Positions 18,796 to 27,445 of a stretch of 64,000 bases of DNA are shown piece after piece. Made by a program: the position numbers and the translations under genes. The number at the start of each line of letters is the position of its first letter. Position 1 is the first letter of the stretch. Source of the DNA: Zhengella sp020637775 (GTDB lineage: Bacteria; Pseudomonadota; Alphaproteobacteria; Rhizobiales; Rhizobiaceae); assembly GCF_041397485.1 (NCBI RefSeq), contig NZ_JAWKWO010000004.1, positions 62,001 to 126,000 on the forward strand, in the 5' to 3' direction. The notes beneath the pieces are model-generated. The model was given only the letters and a program-made list of their open reading frames with translations. It was not told the origin of the DNA and did not search any database.

Positions 18796-18806
18796 GTCAA
18801 CATGAC
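18796..18806. promoter_or_regulatory. Inverted repeat over the marR start codon
   Basis: GTCA-ACA-TGAC (18796-18806) is a perfect short dyad spanning the ATG of the MarR gene at 18802. It is a candidate autoregulatory operator, but it is short enough to occur by chance. Confidence 0.3.
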
Positions 18807-19341
18807 TGACATAATTTCCGCAACAGGGCCGGCTTCGGCTGGCGACGACCTGCAGGATCCGGTGCGCACACCGCTTGGCGGCGCGCGCGAAGGGATCGAC
18901 TTCGACCTGATCGAACTCCTCTTCTTCGCCTATCGCGACTTCACCTCCGACCCGGACGCGATCCTCGCACGCCAGGGCTTCGGCCGCGCGCACCACCGCG
19001 TCGTCCACTTCGTCAATCGCATGCCCGGACTTACCGTCGCCGAATTGCTGGACGTCCTCAAGATCACCAAGCAAAGCCTGGCCCGTGTCCTCAAGCAGCT
19101 CATCGAGACGGGCCATGTGGTCCAGGAGCAGGGGCCGAAGGACCGCCGCCAGCGCGAGATCTACCCCACGGCCAAGGGCCGCGCCCTTGCCTTGGCGCTG
19201 GCGCGGCCACAGTCCCGCCGCATCTCCAAGGCACTGGAAGAGGCAGGACCGGACAACCGCGCCGCCGTGGAGGAGTTTCTGCGCGCAATGGTGGAGAAGG
19301 AACTGCGTCCGCAATACGACCGCCTTCCCAAGGCGCGATGA
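18802..19341 (+). CDS. MarR-family transcriptional regulator
   Basis: A winged helix-turn-helix repressor or activator of 179 residues. The N-terminal helices (FDLIELLFFAYRDFTSDPDAIL) lead to the recognition region LTVAELLDVLKITKQSLARVLKQLIETGHV, with wing residues GPKDRRQREIYPTAKG. It is divergent from ilvE, and its stop (TGA, 19339-19341) overlaps an in-frame ATG of the downstream response regulator. MarR, response regulator and histidine kinase thus appear to be one operon. The ligand is unknown. Confidence 0.92.
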   Translation: MTDIISATGPASAGDDLQDPVRTPLGGAREGIDFDLIELLFFAYRDFTSDPDAILARQGFGRAHHRVVHFVNRMPGLTVAELLDVLKITKQSLARVLKQLIETGHVVQEQGPKDRRQREIYPTAKGRALALALARPQSRRISKALEEAGPDNRAAVEEFLRAMVEKELRPQYDRLPKAR

Positions 19342-19382
19342 ACCCGCCGGCCTCTCATGCCGGATGGCCAGGGAGAATGCCG

Positions 19383-20099
19383 ATGAGCCGACCAGACGAC
19401 AGCTTGACCGGGCCGTTGGCCGATGACGCACCGCACCTGCTCGTGGTCGACGACGACACCCGCATCCGCTCCCTGCTGGAGCAGTTCCTTTCGGCCGAGG
19501 GCATGCGCGTCACCACGGCGGCAACCGCCGCGCAAGCTCGCCGCAAGCTGGAGGGGCTCGACTTCGACCTGCTCGTCGTCGACGTGATGATGCCCGGAGA
19601 AAGCGGCGTTGACCTGACCCGTTCGCTGCGCCAGACAAAGGATGTTCCCATCCTCATGCTCACCGCGCTTTCGGAAACGGGAAACCGGATCAACGGGCTC
19701 GAAGCCGGTGCCGACGACTATCTGGCCAAACCCTTCGAGCCGCGCGAACTCGTGCTGCGCATCAACAATATCCTGCGCCGCGGCGCCCCGCCTCCCCAGC
19801 TCAAGCCCGAGATGATCGTCTTCGGCCCCTATGCCTTCTCCATTGCCAGGCGCGAGTTGAAGAAGGGCGGCGAGGCCATCCGCCTGACCGATCGCGAACA
19901 GGAAATCCTCTGCCTCTTCGCCGAGCGCCCGGGCGAGACCATCGCCCGCCACGAACTGACCGGCACCGGCGCCGATGTGGGGGAACGGACGGTGGACGTC
20001 CAGATCAACCGCCTGCGCCGCAAGATCGAGAAGGACCCGGCAAATCCGGTCTGGTTGCAGACGGTGCGCGGCCTCGGCTACCGCCTGTCGGTGGATTGA
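19383..20099 (+). CDS. OmpR-type DNA-binding response regulator
   Basis: The protein has 238 residues. The receiver domain (about 17-130) has acidic pocket residues in VVDDD, phospho-acceptor D67 in LLVVDVMMPGESG, T in MLTALS and K in YLAKPFEPRE. A C-terminal winged helix follows (residues about 140-235; RTVDVQINRLRRKIEKDP, VRGLGYRL). The ATG at 19383 is chosen because AGGGAGA lies just upstream; ATGs at 19377 and 19338 (the last overlapping the marR stop) are alternatives. Its partner kinase is encoded next. Confidence 0.95.
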   Translation: MSRPDDSLTGPLADDAPHLLVVDDDTRIRSLLEQFLSAEGMRVTTAATAAQARRKLEGLDFDLLVVDVMMPGESGVDLTRSLRQTKDVPILMLTALSETGNRINGLEAGADDYLAKPFEPRELVLRINNILRRGAPPPQLKPEMIVFGPYAFSIARRELKKGGEAIRLTDREQEILCLFAERPGETIARHELTGTGADVGERTVDVQINRLRRKIEKDPANPVWLQTVRGLGYRLSVD

Positions 20100-20189
20100 T
20101 GCACTGCGGGACTGCCTGCATGTCGCCTTTGTGTGCTATTCGGTGATCCGGGCAGCAGCAACAGGGAACGGGCCAATCCCGAAAACGCC

Positions 20190-21590
20190 ATGAGCGAGGA
20201 GACGGCAGGCAAGGGCAGGACGGCAGCGCGGCGCCATCCCGGGCTTGCAGCAGTGCGCGAGCGCTGGCGCCATTTCTGGCGCCAGGTTTCCCGACGCATG
20301 CCCAAGCGCCTCTACGCACGTTCCCTCATCATCGTCATCGCGCCGATGATCCTGCTGCAGTCGGTCATTGCTTTCGTCTTCATGGAACGTCACTGGCAGA
20401 CCGTGACCCAACGCCTTTCCCAGGCCGTCACCCGCGACATCGCCGCCATCATCGACATGATCGAGACCTGGCCGGAGGAAGGCCATGCCGAGGCCATCCG
20501 GATCGCCCAGGAACGGCTGCAATTGAAGGCAGACCTGCTGCCGCCGGACCCGTTGCCGGCGCCGGGGCCGAAGCCCTTCTTTTCCATCCTCGACACCATC
20601 CTGTCCGAGGAGATCACGCGCCGCATCAACCGGCCGTTCTGGATCGACACGGTCGGCAATTCCAATGTCGTGGAAATCCGCATCCAGTTGGAGGACCAGG
20701 TTCTGCGTGTCTTCGCCCGCCGCAGCCAGGCCTATGCCTCCAACACCCATATCTTCCTGTTGTGGATGGTCGGCACGTCGCTCGTCCTGCTGTTTATCGC
20801 CATCCTGTTCCTGCGCAACCAGATCCGTCCGATCCAGCAACTGGCAGAGGCCGCCGAGGGCTTTGGCAAGGGGCGGCCCATGCCGGCCAACTTCCAGCCA
20901 CGCGGAGCGGAGGAAGTGCGCCGCGCCGGGCTCGCCTTCATCCTCATGCGTGAGCGCATCGAGCGCCAGATCGAGCAGCGCACCGCCATGCTGAACGGTG
21001 TCAGCCACGATCTTCGCACCATTCTCACCCGGTTCAAGCTGCAACTGGCAATCGCGTCCCGCAAGATGGATGTCAGCGCCATGGAGCAGGATGTGGAAGA
21101 CATGCGCTCCATGCTGGAAGGCTACATGGCCTTTGCCCGTGGCGATACGGCAGAGGATTCCGGCGAATTCGATCTGGCTCCCTTCTTCGCCAAGCTGGAA
21201 GAGGAAGCCCGGCTGCGCAAGCGCAAGCTGACCACGGAGATCAGGGGCACGCCCCTCATCACGGTAAAGCCGACGGCCTTCACGCGGCTGGTGTCGAACC
21301 TGACGGCCAACGCCTTCCGCCACGCCGGAAAGGTGGAGGTCATGGCGGTTCACGCGGCCCGCACGCTGACCATCATGGTGGACGATGACGGCCCCGGCAT
21401 CCCGGCAGACCGGCGCGAGGACGTCTTCAAACCCTTCTTCCGGCTTGACGAGGCACGCAACCAGGATTCCAGCGGCACCGGACTGGGCCTGTCCATCGCG
21501 CGCGACATCGCCCGCAGTCATGGCGGCGACATCATGCTGGAAGACAGCCCGCTTGGCGGACTTCGCGCCATCGTCAAGCTGCCCGCGTGA
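20190..21590 (+). CDS. EnvZ-like sensor histidine kinase
   Basis: The inner-membrane sensor kinase has 466 residues. TM1 is about 45-66 and the periplasmic domain about 67-185. TM2 is about 186-207, followed by HAMP (about 208-260). Phospho-acceptor H273 lies in NGVSHDLRTILTRFKLQLA. The ATPase domain carries N (LTANAFRHA), DDDGPGIP and SGTGLGLSIARDIA. HDLRTxLTR is typical of the EnvZ class. A GTG at 20133 would add 19 residues. It presumably phosphorylates the regulator encoded immediately upstream. The periplasmic stimulus is unknown. Confidence 0.95.
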   Translation: MSEETAGKGRTAARRHPGLAAVRERWRHFWRQVSRRMPKRLYARSLIIVIAPMILLQSVIAFVFMERHWQTVTQRLSQAVTRDIAAIIDMIETWPEEGHAEAIRIAQERLQLKADLLPPDPLPAPGPKPFFSILDTILSEEITRRINRPFWIDTVGNSNVVEIRIQLEDQVLRVFARRSQAYASNTHIFLLWMVGTSLVLLFIAILFLRNQIRPIQQLAEAAEGFGKGRPMPANFQPRGAEEVRRAGLAFILMRERIERQIEQRTAMLNGVSHDLRTILTRFKLQLAIASRKMDVSAMEQDVEDMRSMLEGYMAFARGDTAEDSGEFDLAPFFAKLEEEARLRKRKLTTEIRGTPLITVKPTAFTRLVSNLTANAFRHAGKVEVMAVHAARTLTIMVDDDGPGIPADRREDVFKPFFRLDEARNQDSSGTGLGLSIARDIARSHGGDIMLEDSPLGGLRAIVKLPA

Positions 21591-21608
21591 TCTCCAGCCG
21601 GCAGAACG

Positions 21609-22013
21609 CTATTTCTGCTGGATCGACAGAACGAAGAACATCAGTTCCAGAATGCGGACCCGCACGGCCAGATCCCGCTGGAGACCGTCGGCTCCGGATG
21701 CGGCAGTGAACCGCGCTCCCCATACCGGCATGTCCCGGGTGCCGTGACCGGCAACTTCGCCACGCCCGTCGATCACCTCCATCACCCGGATGAAGGGAAA
21801 GTCGCCGCCATTGTTCTTGGAAATCTGGGTGAGGTCCGAGGGCGCGATTTTCATGTATTGCGCCATGGGTCCGTCGCCCTTCCCTTCGGTGCCATGACAT
21901 GAAGCACAGGAGAGCCGGTATTCGGTGTCGGTGATACCGAATGTCGTTTCAGCCGCTTGGGCTGCCCCCGCAAAAAGGCCCAGCCCGAGAATCGAGAAAA
22001 GCAAGGTCCGCAT
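21609..22013 (-). CDS. Small c-type cytochrome
   Basis: The 134-residue precursor has a signal peptide (about 1-20, ending AAQA) and one heme-binding CASCH motif near residues 37-41. MPVWGARF lies downstream and probably supplies the axial Met. It is a periplasmic monoheme electron carrier with partner unknown. GGGAGGAACTGTC precedes the ATG used; an upstream GTG/ATG extension to 22058 lacks a signal-peptide start. It is convergent with the histidine kinase gene. Confidence 0.9.
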   Translation of the reverse strand: MRTLLFSILGLGLFAGAAQAAETTFGITDTEYRLSCASCHGTEGKGDGPMAQYMKIAPSDLTQISKNNGGDFPFIRVMEVIDGRGEVAGHGTRDMPVWGARFTAASGADGLQRDLAVRVRILELMFFVLSIQQK

Positions 22014-22190
22014 GACAGTTCCTCCCGTTGTCAGGAAGGAAAACGCTACACGCCCCATGCGAGGACGCGTTGATGGCCGTCAATGGGAACGGGGATCATG
22101 CGCATTTGCTGCGCGGGCGGGATCCCGTCTGGAAGGCGCGATGGCGAAAGAAGCCGGCACCGGCGCGCCTCCCCCATCAGCGGAGATGCG

Positions 22191-23666
22191 TCAGGTTCCG
22201 CAGAACGTCGCCTGAACCACCTCGTGCTGCTTTGGCGGATTGGCATAGGCGGACCGGTCCGGCTGCTCCTCATAGGGGCGCACCAGAACTGCGTTGAGCG
22301 CGTGAAACGGTTTGAGATCGCCTTCCAATGCAGCCGAGATGACCGCTTCGATACGATGATTGCGGGGAATGAAGGCCGGATTGGCGCGCTTCATTTCGGA
22401 CTGGCGCGCCGGTTCGTCACGTGTCTCGCGCGCCAGCCGCGAGCGCCATCGCACCGCCCAGGCATCGAAGGCCGTCGGGTCGACGAAAAGCGAGCGGGCT
22501 GGTTCGTCCGTCTCTTTTCCACCGGCGCCAGGCAGGCTGGAAAGGGCACGGAAAAGGTTCGTGTGATCGGCCTGGTTCTCTGCCATGGCGGTCAACAGAT
22601 CCTGCGCAAGCGCGTCATCGCCCTCTTCGCGCCGCTCCAGCCCCAGTTTGAGATGAAGCACATCCGCCATGGCCGCGTTGAACCTGTCGGCAAAGCCGTC
22701 GATCACGGCTTGCGCCCGCTCCACCGCGCGTTCCGATTCCGGTGCGATCAGCGGCAACAGCGCCGAGGCCAGTTGGGCCAGGTTCCACTGGGCAATTCCC
22801 GGCTGGTTGATGAAGGCGTACCGCCCTTGCCGGTCGATGGACGAATAGACAGTGCGCGGATGATAGGCGTCCATGAAGGCACAGGGTCCGTAGTCAATCG
22901 TCTCACCGCAGACCAGCATGTTGTCGGTGTTCATCACGCCATGAATGAAGCCGACCCGCATCCATTGCGCGACAAGCCGCGCCTGCGCGGCGCATACGGC
23001 TTCCAGCAGGGCCAGCGGGCGGTTGTCCGCCTCCAGCAGGTGCGGATAGTGCCGCTCCAGTGCATGGTCGACCAGCAGGCGCAGCGCCTCGCCATCCTGA
23101 CGCACGGCGAAATACTGGAACGTGCCGACACGGACATGGCTGGAAGCCACGCGCGTGAGCACCGCGCCCGGCAACACCGTTTCCCGGATGACCGGTTCAC
23201 CCGTTGTCACCGCGGCCAATGCCCGTGTCGTGGGTATGTTCAGCGCTTGCATCGCCTCGGACACGATATATTCGCGAAGGACCGGCCCCAGCCAGGCACG
23301 GCCGTCGCCGCCGCGCGAGAACGGCGTGCGCCCGGAGCCCTTGAGCTGGATGTCGCGGCGCTTTCCGTCACGCCCGATCACCTCGCCGAGGAGGATGGCA
23401 CGCCCGTCGCCCAGTTGCGGCACGAAACCGCCGAACTGGTGGCCGGCATAGGCCTGCGCGATGGGCGCTGCGCCTTCCGGCACGCTGTTTCCCGCCAGCA
23501 TGGCGACACCGTCGGGCGATGACAGCAGGTCCGGATCGAGGCCGAGTTCACCGGCCAGCACCCGGTTCAGGGCCAGCAGTTGCGGGGCGCCGACCGGCTC
23601 GGGATCAAGCCGGGCAAAGAAACGATCCGGCAGGCGCGCATAACTGTTGTCAAAAGCGATTGTCAT
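22191..23666 (-). CDS. selO: SelO-family protein AMPylase (YdiU)
   Basis: A pseudokinase-fold enzyme that transfers AMP from ATP to Ser/Thr/Tyr of target proteins, linked to redox homeostasis in E. coli. The 491-residue protein has the family start FDNSYARLPDRFFARLDP, the QLKGSGRTPFSRGGDGRA loop, and the metal/catalytic HGVMNTDN (242-249). A C-terminal Cys lies at FCGT, three residues from the end, where eukaryotic SelO has selenocysteine. No second in-frame UGA readthrough is implied. It is divergent from pgeF. Confidence 0.95.
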   Translation of the reverse strand: MTIAFDNSYARLPDRFFARLDPEPVGAPQLLALNRVLAGELGLDPDLLSSPDGVAMLAGNSVPEGAAPIAQAYAGHQFGGFVPQLGDGRAILLGEVIGRDGKRRDIQLKGSGRTPFSRGGDGRAWLGPVLREYIVSEAMQALNIPTTRALAAVTTGEPVIRETVLPGAVLTRVASSHVRVGTFQYFAVRQDGEALRLLVDHALERHYPHLLEADNRPLALLEAVCAAQARLVAQWMRVGFIHGVMNTDNMLVCGETIDYGPCAFMDAYHPRTVYSSIDRQGRYAFINQPGIAQWNLAQLASALLPLIAPESERAVERAQAVIDGFADRFNAAMADVLHLKLGLERREEGDDALAQDLLTAMAENQADHTNLFRALSSLPGAGGKETDEPARSLFVDPTAFDAWAVRWRSRLARETRDEPARQSEMKRANPAFIPRNHRIEAVISAALEGDLKPFHALNAVLVRPYEEQPDRSAYANPPKQHEVVQATFCGT

Positions 23667-23800
23667 GACTGCAAGATAGGGAGCCTTGCAACAGCGGAAA
23701 AGGGGATATGGACACGTTCACCGCGGCAGGGTCTTGCCCGCATTGACACCGGCCGGTTCCCTGCCCCAACATCCGGCCAGACGAAGCGGCATGCAGGACA

Positions 23801-24601
23801 ATGATGACGATGGCAGCGAAAACGGCGCCGGTGACTGCCGCGCCCCTGCGGGAGGCTGCGAATCGCGGCATCCGCCATGGCTTCTTCACACGCTCTGGCG
23901 GCGTGTCGCGCGGCATCTATGCCGGGCTCAATGTCGGCATCGGTTCCGCCGACGATCCCGCAGCCGTTCACGAGAACCGAAGCCGCGTCGCAGCCCATTT
24001 GGGGGTCGATGCGGCCAGCCTTGTCTCCCCCCATCAGGTCCATTCGCCAGATGTCGTCACGGTCGACGCCCCCTTCACCTCCGAGCGGCCGCGGGCAGAC
24101 GGCATCGTGACCGCAACGCCGGGCCTTGCAATTGCCGTCGTCACGGCCGATTGCGGCCCCGTCCTCCTCGCCGACCCGAAGGCCGGCGTCATCGGCGCGG
24201 CGCATGCCGGCTGGAAGGGCGCGCTGGGCGGCGTCCTGGAAAACACCGTCGCCGCCATGGAACGGCTCGGCGCATGCCGCGAAGCGATCGTCGCGGTTCT
24301 CGGGCCGTCGATCAGCCGGCACGCCTATGAGGTCGGTCCCGAATTTGTCGATCGCTTCACGGCAAGCGATCCGGACACTGCGCGCTGGTTCACGGCATCG
24401 CCGCGCGACGGCCACGCCATGTTCGATCTTCAGGGCTTTACGGTCGACCGGCTCTTGCGTGCCGGCGTGAACGCATCCATGACCGGCCACTGCACCTATG
24501 CAGGCGAAACGGATTTCTATTCCTATCGCCGCAAGACCCATCGTGGGGAAGCCGATTACGGCCGCCAGATGTCGGCCATCGTTCTGGAGGAAAAATCATA
24601 A
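23801..24601 (+). CDS. pgeF: PgeF/YfiH multicopper-type nucleoside phosphorylase family protein
   Basis: A cytosolic LACC1/YfiH-family protein; members act on purine nucleosides and, in E. coli, edit peptidoglycan precursors. The 266-residue protein has the GFFTRSGGVSRGIYAGLN start region. Zn-site residues lie in SPHQVHS, TADCGPVLL and AAHAGWKGALGG, and in the C-terminal GHCTYAGETDFYSYRR. The stop shares one base with the next ATG (TAATG at 24599-24603), so it is coupled to the M24 gene. In related genomes it often follows lgt-midA, which here lies elsewhere in the window. Confidence 0.92.
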   Translation: MMTMAAKTAPVTAAPLREAANRGIRHGFFTRSGGVSRGIYAGLNVGIGSADDPAAVHENRSRVAAHLGVDAASLVSPHQVHSPDVVTVDAPFTSERPRADGIVTATPGLAIAVVTADCGPVLLADPKAGVIGAAHAGWKGALGGVLENTVAAMERLGACREAIVAVLGPSISRHAYEVGPEFVDRFTASDPDTARWFTASPRDGHAMFDLQGFTVDRLLRAGVNASMTGHCTYAGETDFYSYRRKTHRGEADYGRQMSAIVLEEKS

Positions 24602-25752
24602 TGGCATTGCATTTCGATGAAGCGGAATTCGCCTCCCGCCGCGACAGGCTGGCCGTTGCCATGGCCGACCAGAAGCTGGATGCCGTCCTGCTGTTTGCGC
24701 AGGAGAGCATGTACTGGCTGACCGGCTATGACACGTTCGGCTTCTGCTTCTTCCAGTGCCTGGTGGTCAAGGCGGATGGCGAGATGGTGTTGCTCACCCG
24801 TTCCGCGGACCTGCGCCAGGCACGCCATACCTCCAATATCGAGAACATCGTCATCTGGACCGACCGCGCAGGCGCGAACCCCGCCGTCAATCTGCGCGAC
24901 CTGCTCAATGACCTCGATCTGCTCGGCTGTCGCATCGGCGTGGAATTTGATACGCACGGCCTGACGGCGCACAGCGGAAGGCAACTCGATGAACAGTTGC
25001 AGACCTTCGGCAGCATTGTCGATGCCTCCGGCCTTGTCTCGGGGCTTCGCCTCATCAAGAGCCCGGCCGAGATCGAGAAGGTGCGCAAGGCCGCCGCACT
25101 GGCCGACGACGCCCTCGATGCGGGGCTCAAGCTGATCGGGCGCGGTGCCGATGAAGGCAAGATCCTGGCTGCCATGCAGGGCGCCGTGTTCGAGGGTGGT
25201 GGCGACTACCCGGCCAACGAATTCATCATCGGCTCCGGCGAGGACGCGCTTCTTTGCCGCTACAAGTCCGGCCGCCGCAAACTCGCCGCCAATGACCAGC
25301 TCACTCTCGAATGGGCTGGCGTCTACAATCGCTATCACGCCGCGATGATGGAGACCGTTCTCACCGGCAAGGTGTCGAAACGCCACCGCGAACTGTTCGA
25401 GGCGGCGCAGGCCGCCCTTGCCGCCGTGGAAAACGCCATGGTTCCAGGAAACACATTCGGCGACGTTTTCGATGCCCACGCCCGCGCCATGGAGGCGCAT
25501 GGGCTGACCAAGCACCGGCTCAACGCCTGCGGATACTCCCTGGGCGCCCGCTACACGCCGTCCTGGATGGAGCGCCAGATGTTCTACACCGGCAATCCCG
25601 AACCGGTCGCGCCGGACCAGACCCTCTTTGCCCACATGATCATCATGGATTCCGAAACCGGCACCGCCATGTGTCTCGGCCGCACCTATCTGACCACTGC
25701 GGGCGCGCCCGAATGCCTGTCGCGCCACACGCCGGACTTGATCGTTCGCTAG
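24601..25752 (+). CDS. Creatinase/M24-fold protein lacking canonical metal ligands
   Basis: The 383-residue protein has the two-domain creatinase/prolidase architecture, with the N-terminal domain at about 1-155 and the pita-bread domain at 160-383. The five M24 metal ligands appear replaced. The usual D-x-G...D-x-T region reads EWAGVYNRYHAAMMET, the His motif reads GYSLGARY, and the two Glu positions fall in AHMIIMD and CLGRTYL. This resembles metal-independent creatinase-like hydrolases rather than true aminopeptidases. It is coupled to pgeF by a one-base overlap and followed by a lipoprotein gene. Substrate unknown; ectoine- or creatine-type C-N hydrolysis are possibilities. Confidence 0.85.
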   Translation: MALHFDEAEFASRRDRLAVAMADQKLDAVLLFAQESMYWLTGYDTFGFCFFQCLVVKADGEMVLLTRSADLRQARHTSNIENIVIWTDRAGANPAVNLRDLLNDLDLLGCRIGVEFDTHGLTAHSGRQLDEQLQTFGSIVDASGLVSGLRLIKSPAEIEKVRKAAALADDALDAGLKLIGRGADEGKILAAMQGAVFEGGGDYPANEFIIGSGEDALLCRYKSGRRKLAANDQLTLEWAGVYNRYHAAMMETVLTGKVSKRHRELFEAAQAALAAVENAMVPGNTFGDVFDAHARAMEAHGLTKHRLNACGYSLGARYTPSWMERQMFYTGNPEPVAPDQTLFAHMIIMDSETGTAMCLGRTYLTTAGAPECLSRHTPDLIVR

Positions 25753-25803
25753 GGCTGATGCAACAACAACGGGTATGAACAAGGGAATCGGGAGAGGCCA
25801 GAC

Positions 25804-26340
25804 ATGGGGATGACGCGCCGGATAGCAGTCGCGTGTGTCTCAGCCCTGTTGCTGGCCGGCTGCACGGCCCAGGATACGCTGGCCCCGGAAAACCAGTCCG
25901 CGGCGGGCACGCCTTCGCTCACGCCGCCGCGCACCGGTCCCCTGACCCCCGGGGAACCGGGTCTCGGCAATGCCCGTGTTCGCTTCGCTCCCATCGTCGG
26001 CTCCACGGTCGAGGCGGTCACGCCCATGTCGCGGCGCATTTCCGTGCGGGCAAGGGAAGCCGGCATGGTGATCGTGCCCGCGGACGACCCCGCCCAGACC
26101 CATCTGGTCAAGGGATATTTCTCCGCCCTTGCCGATGCCGGTCAGACAACCGTGATCTTCGTCTGGGATATCCTCGACAGCGCAGGCGACCGGCTTCACC
26201 GGATCCAGGGCCAGGAGGTTGCCCCTGATGCCGCCGATCCGGAAGACCCCTGGCGCTCGGTTCCGGTGGAAACGATGGAACGCATAGGCGACCGGATGAT
26301 GAGCGAGCTCACTGCCTGGCTGGCCGCCCATCCGGCATGA
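25804..26340 (+). CDS. Conserved lipoprotein
   Basis: The 178-residue protein has a signal sequence ending in the lipobox LLAGC (Cys at about 20), so it is a substrate for Lgt. A Pro/Gly-rich linker follows, and then a globular domain containing GMVIVPADDPAQTHLVKGYFSALADAGQTTVIFVWDI, which reads as a small alpha/beta domain. I do not recognise a named family. GGGAGAGG precedes the ATG. It lies 51 bp after the M24 gene in a run that leads to prs. Confidence 0.8.
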   Translation: MGMTRRIAVACVSALLLAGCTAQDTLAPENQSAAGTPSLTPPRTGPLTPGEPGLGNARVRFAPIVGSTVEAVTPMSRRISVRAREAGMVIVPADDPAQTHLVKGYFSALADAGQTTVIFVWDILDSAGDRLHRIQGQEVAPDAADPEDPWRSVPVETMERIGDRMMSELTAWLAAHPA

Positions 26341-26442
26341 CGGTCCCGCGGCAACGGCGCCGGCGGCCCCGTCATCGGCGAGCCAGGGGCGAGCCTTGTT
26401 AACGTTTTTTGTGGTTCCAGGCGCGAATTCCCCGCTCAAGCC

Positions 26443-26470
26443 TTGCATTGCAGCGCAACGTGGCTAAAAG
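26443..26470 (+). promoter_or_regulatory. Candidate promoter of prs
   Basis: TTGCAT (26443-26448) and TAAAAG (26465-26470) are spaced by 16 bp, 33 bp before the prs ATG. The match is fair and the site is the only plausible pair seen in the 163-bp gap. Confidence 0.35.
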
Positions 26471-26503
26471 GCCGGACATCGCCGATCGTCCCAGGGGCCA
26501 GCC

Positions 26504-27436
26504 ATGAAATTGTTCGCCGGCAATTCAAACCGCGTACTTGCCGAAGCTGTGGCACGTTATCTCAACATTCCGCTTGGCAAGGCCTCCGTTCGCCGGTTTG
26601 CGGACCAGGAAATCTTCGTCGAGATCAACGAAAACGTCCGCGGCGAGGACGTCTTCGTCCTGCAGTCGACATCCTACCCGGCAAACGATCACCTGATGGA
26701 ACTCCTCATCATGATCGACGCGCTGCGCCGTTCCTCCGCACGCCGCATCACCGCCGTGATCCCCTATTTCGGTTACGCCCGCCAGGACCGCAAGCCGGCG
26801 GCCCGCACGCCGATTTCCGCCAAGCTCGTTGCCAACCTGATCACCGAGGCCGGCGCCAACCGCGTGCTGACGCTCGACCTCCACGCCGGGCAGATCCAGG
26901 GTTTCTTCGACATTCCGACAGACAACCTCTACGCCGTTCCGGTGCTGGCGCGCGACGTGAAGGCCCATTACGACATTTCCAACCTGATGGTGGTCTCGCC
27001 CGATGTCGGTGGCGTGGTACGCGCCCGCGCGCTGGGCAAACGGCTCGATGCGCTTCTGGCCATTGTCGACAAGCGCCGCGAGCGCCCCGGCGAATCCGAA
27101 GTGATGAACGTCATCGGTGACGTCTCCGGCAAGGATTGCATCCTGATCGACGACATCATCGATTCCGGCGGCACGCTGTGCAATGCCGCCGATGCCCTGC
27201 TCAACAAGGGCGCCTCTTCGGTCACCGCCTACATTACCCACGGCGTTCTCTCCGGCGGCGCGGTCAATCGCATCACCTCCTCGAAGCTGAAGGAACTGGT
27301 GATCACCGATTCCATCCAGCCGACGGCTGCCGTGGAGGCGGCACCCAACATTCGCGTCATCTCGATCGCCGACCTGATGGGCGAGGCCATCTCGCGCACC
27401 GCGTCCGAACAGTCGGTCTCCTCGCTCTTCGACTGA
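26504..27436 (+). CDS. prs: Ribose-phosphate pyrophosphokinase (PRPP synthetase)
   Basis: Makes PRPP from ribose 5-phosphate and ATP for nucleotide, His and Trp synthesis. The 310-residue protein has the start MKLFAGNSN, the ATP-binding YFGYARQDRK segment, the class I signature DLHAGQIQGFF, and the PRPP loop CILIDDIIDSGGT. It appears complete. PRPP produced here is also the co-substrate of Apt encoded at 35 kb. A GTG-started GNAT gene follows 9 bp downstream. Confidence 0.97.
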   Translation: MKLFAGNSNRVLAEAVARYLNIPLGKASVRRFADQEIFVEINENVRGEDVFVLQSTSYPANDHLMELLIMIDALRRSSARRITAVIPYFGYARQDRKPAARTPISAKLVANLITEAGANRVLTLDLHAGQIQGFFDIPTDNLYAVPVLARDVKAHYDISNLMVVSPDVGGVVRARALGKRLDALLAIVDKRRERPGESEVMNVIGDVSGKDCILIDDIIDSGGTLCNAADALLNKGASSVTAYITHGVLSGGAVNRITSSKLKELVITDSIQPTAAVEAAPNIRVISIADLMGEAISRTASEQSVSSLFD

Positions 27437-27445
27437 CGCGGCGCC

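Noticed and set aside
24601..25752. Naming the M24 protein DoeA/EutD or PepQ
   Set aside because: Missing metal ligands argue against PepQ, and no ectoine-catabolism genes lie nearby to support DoeA.
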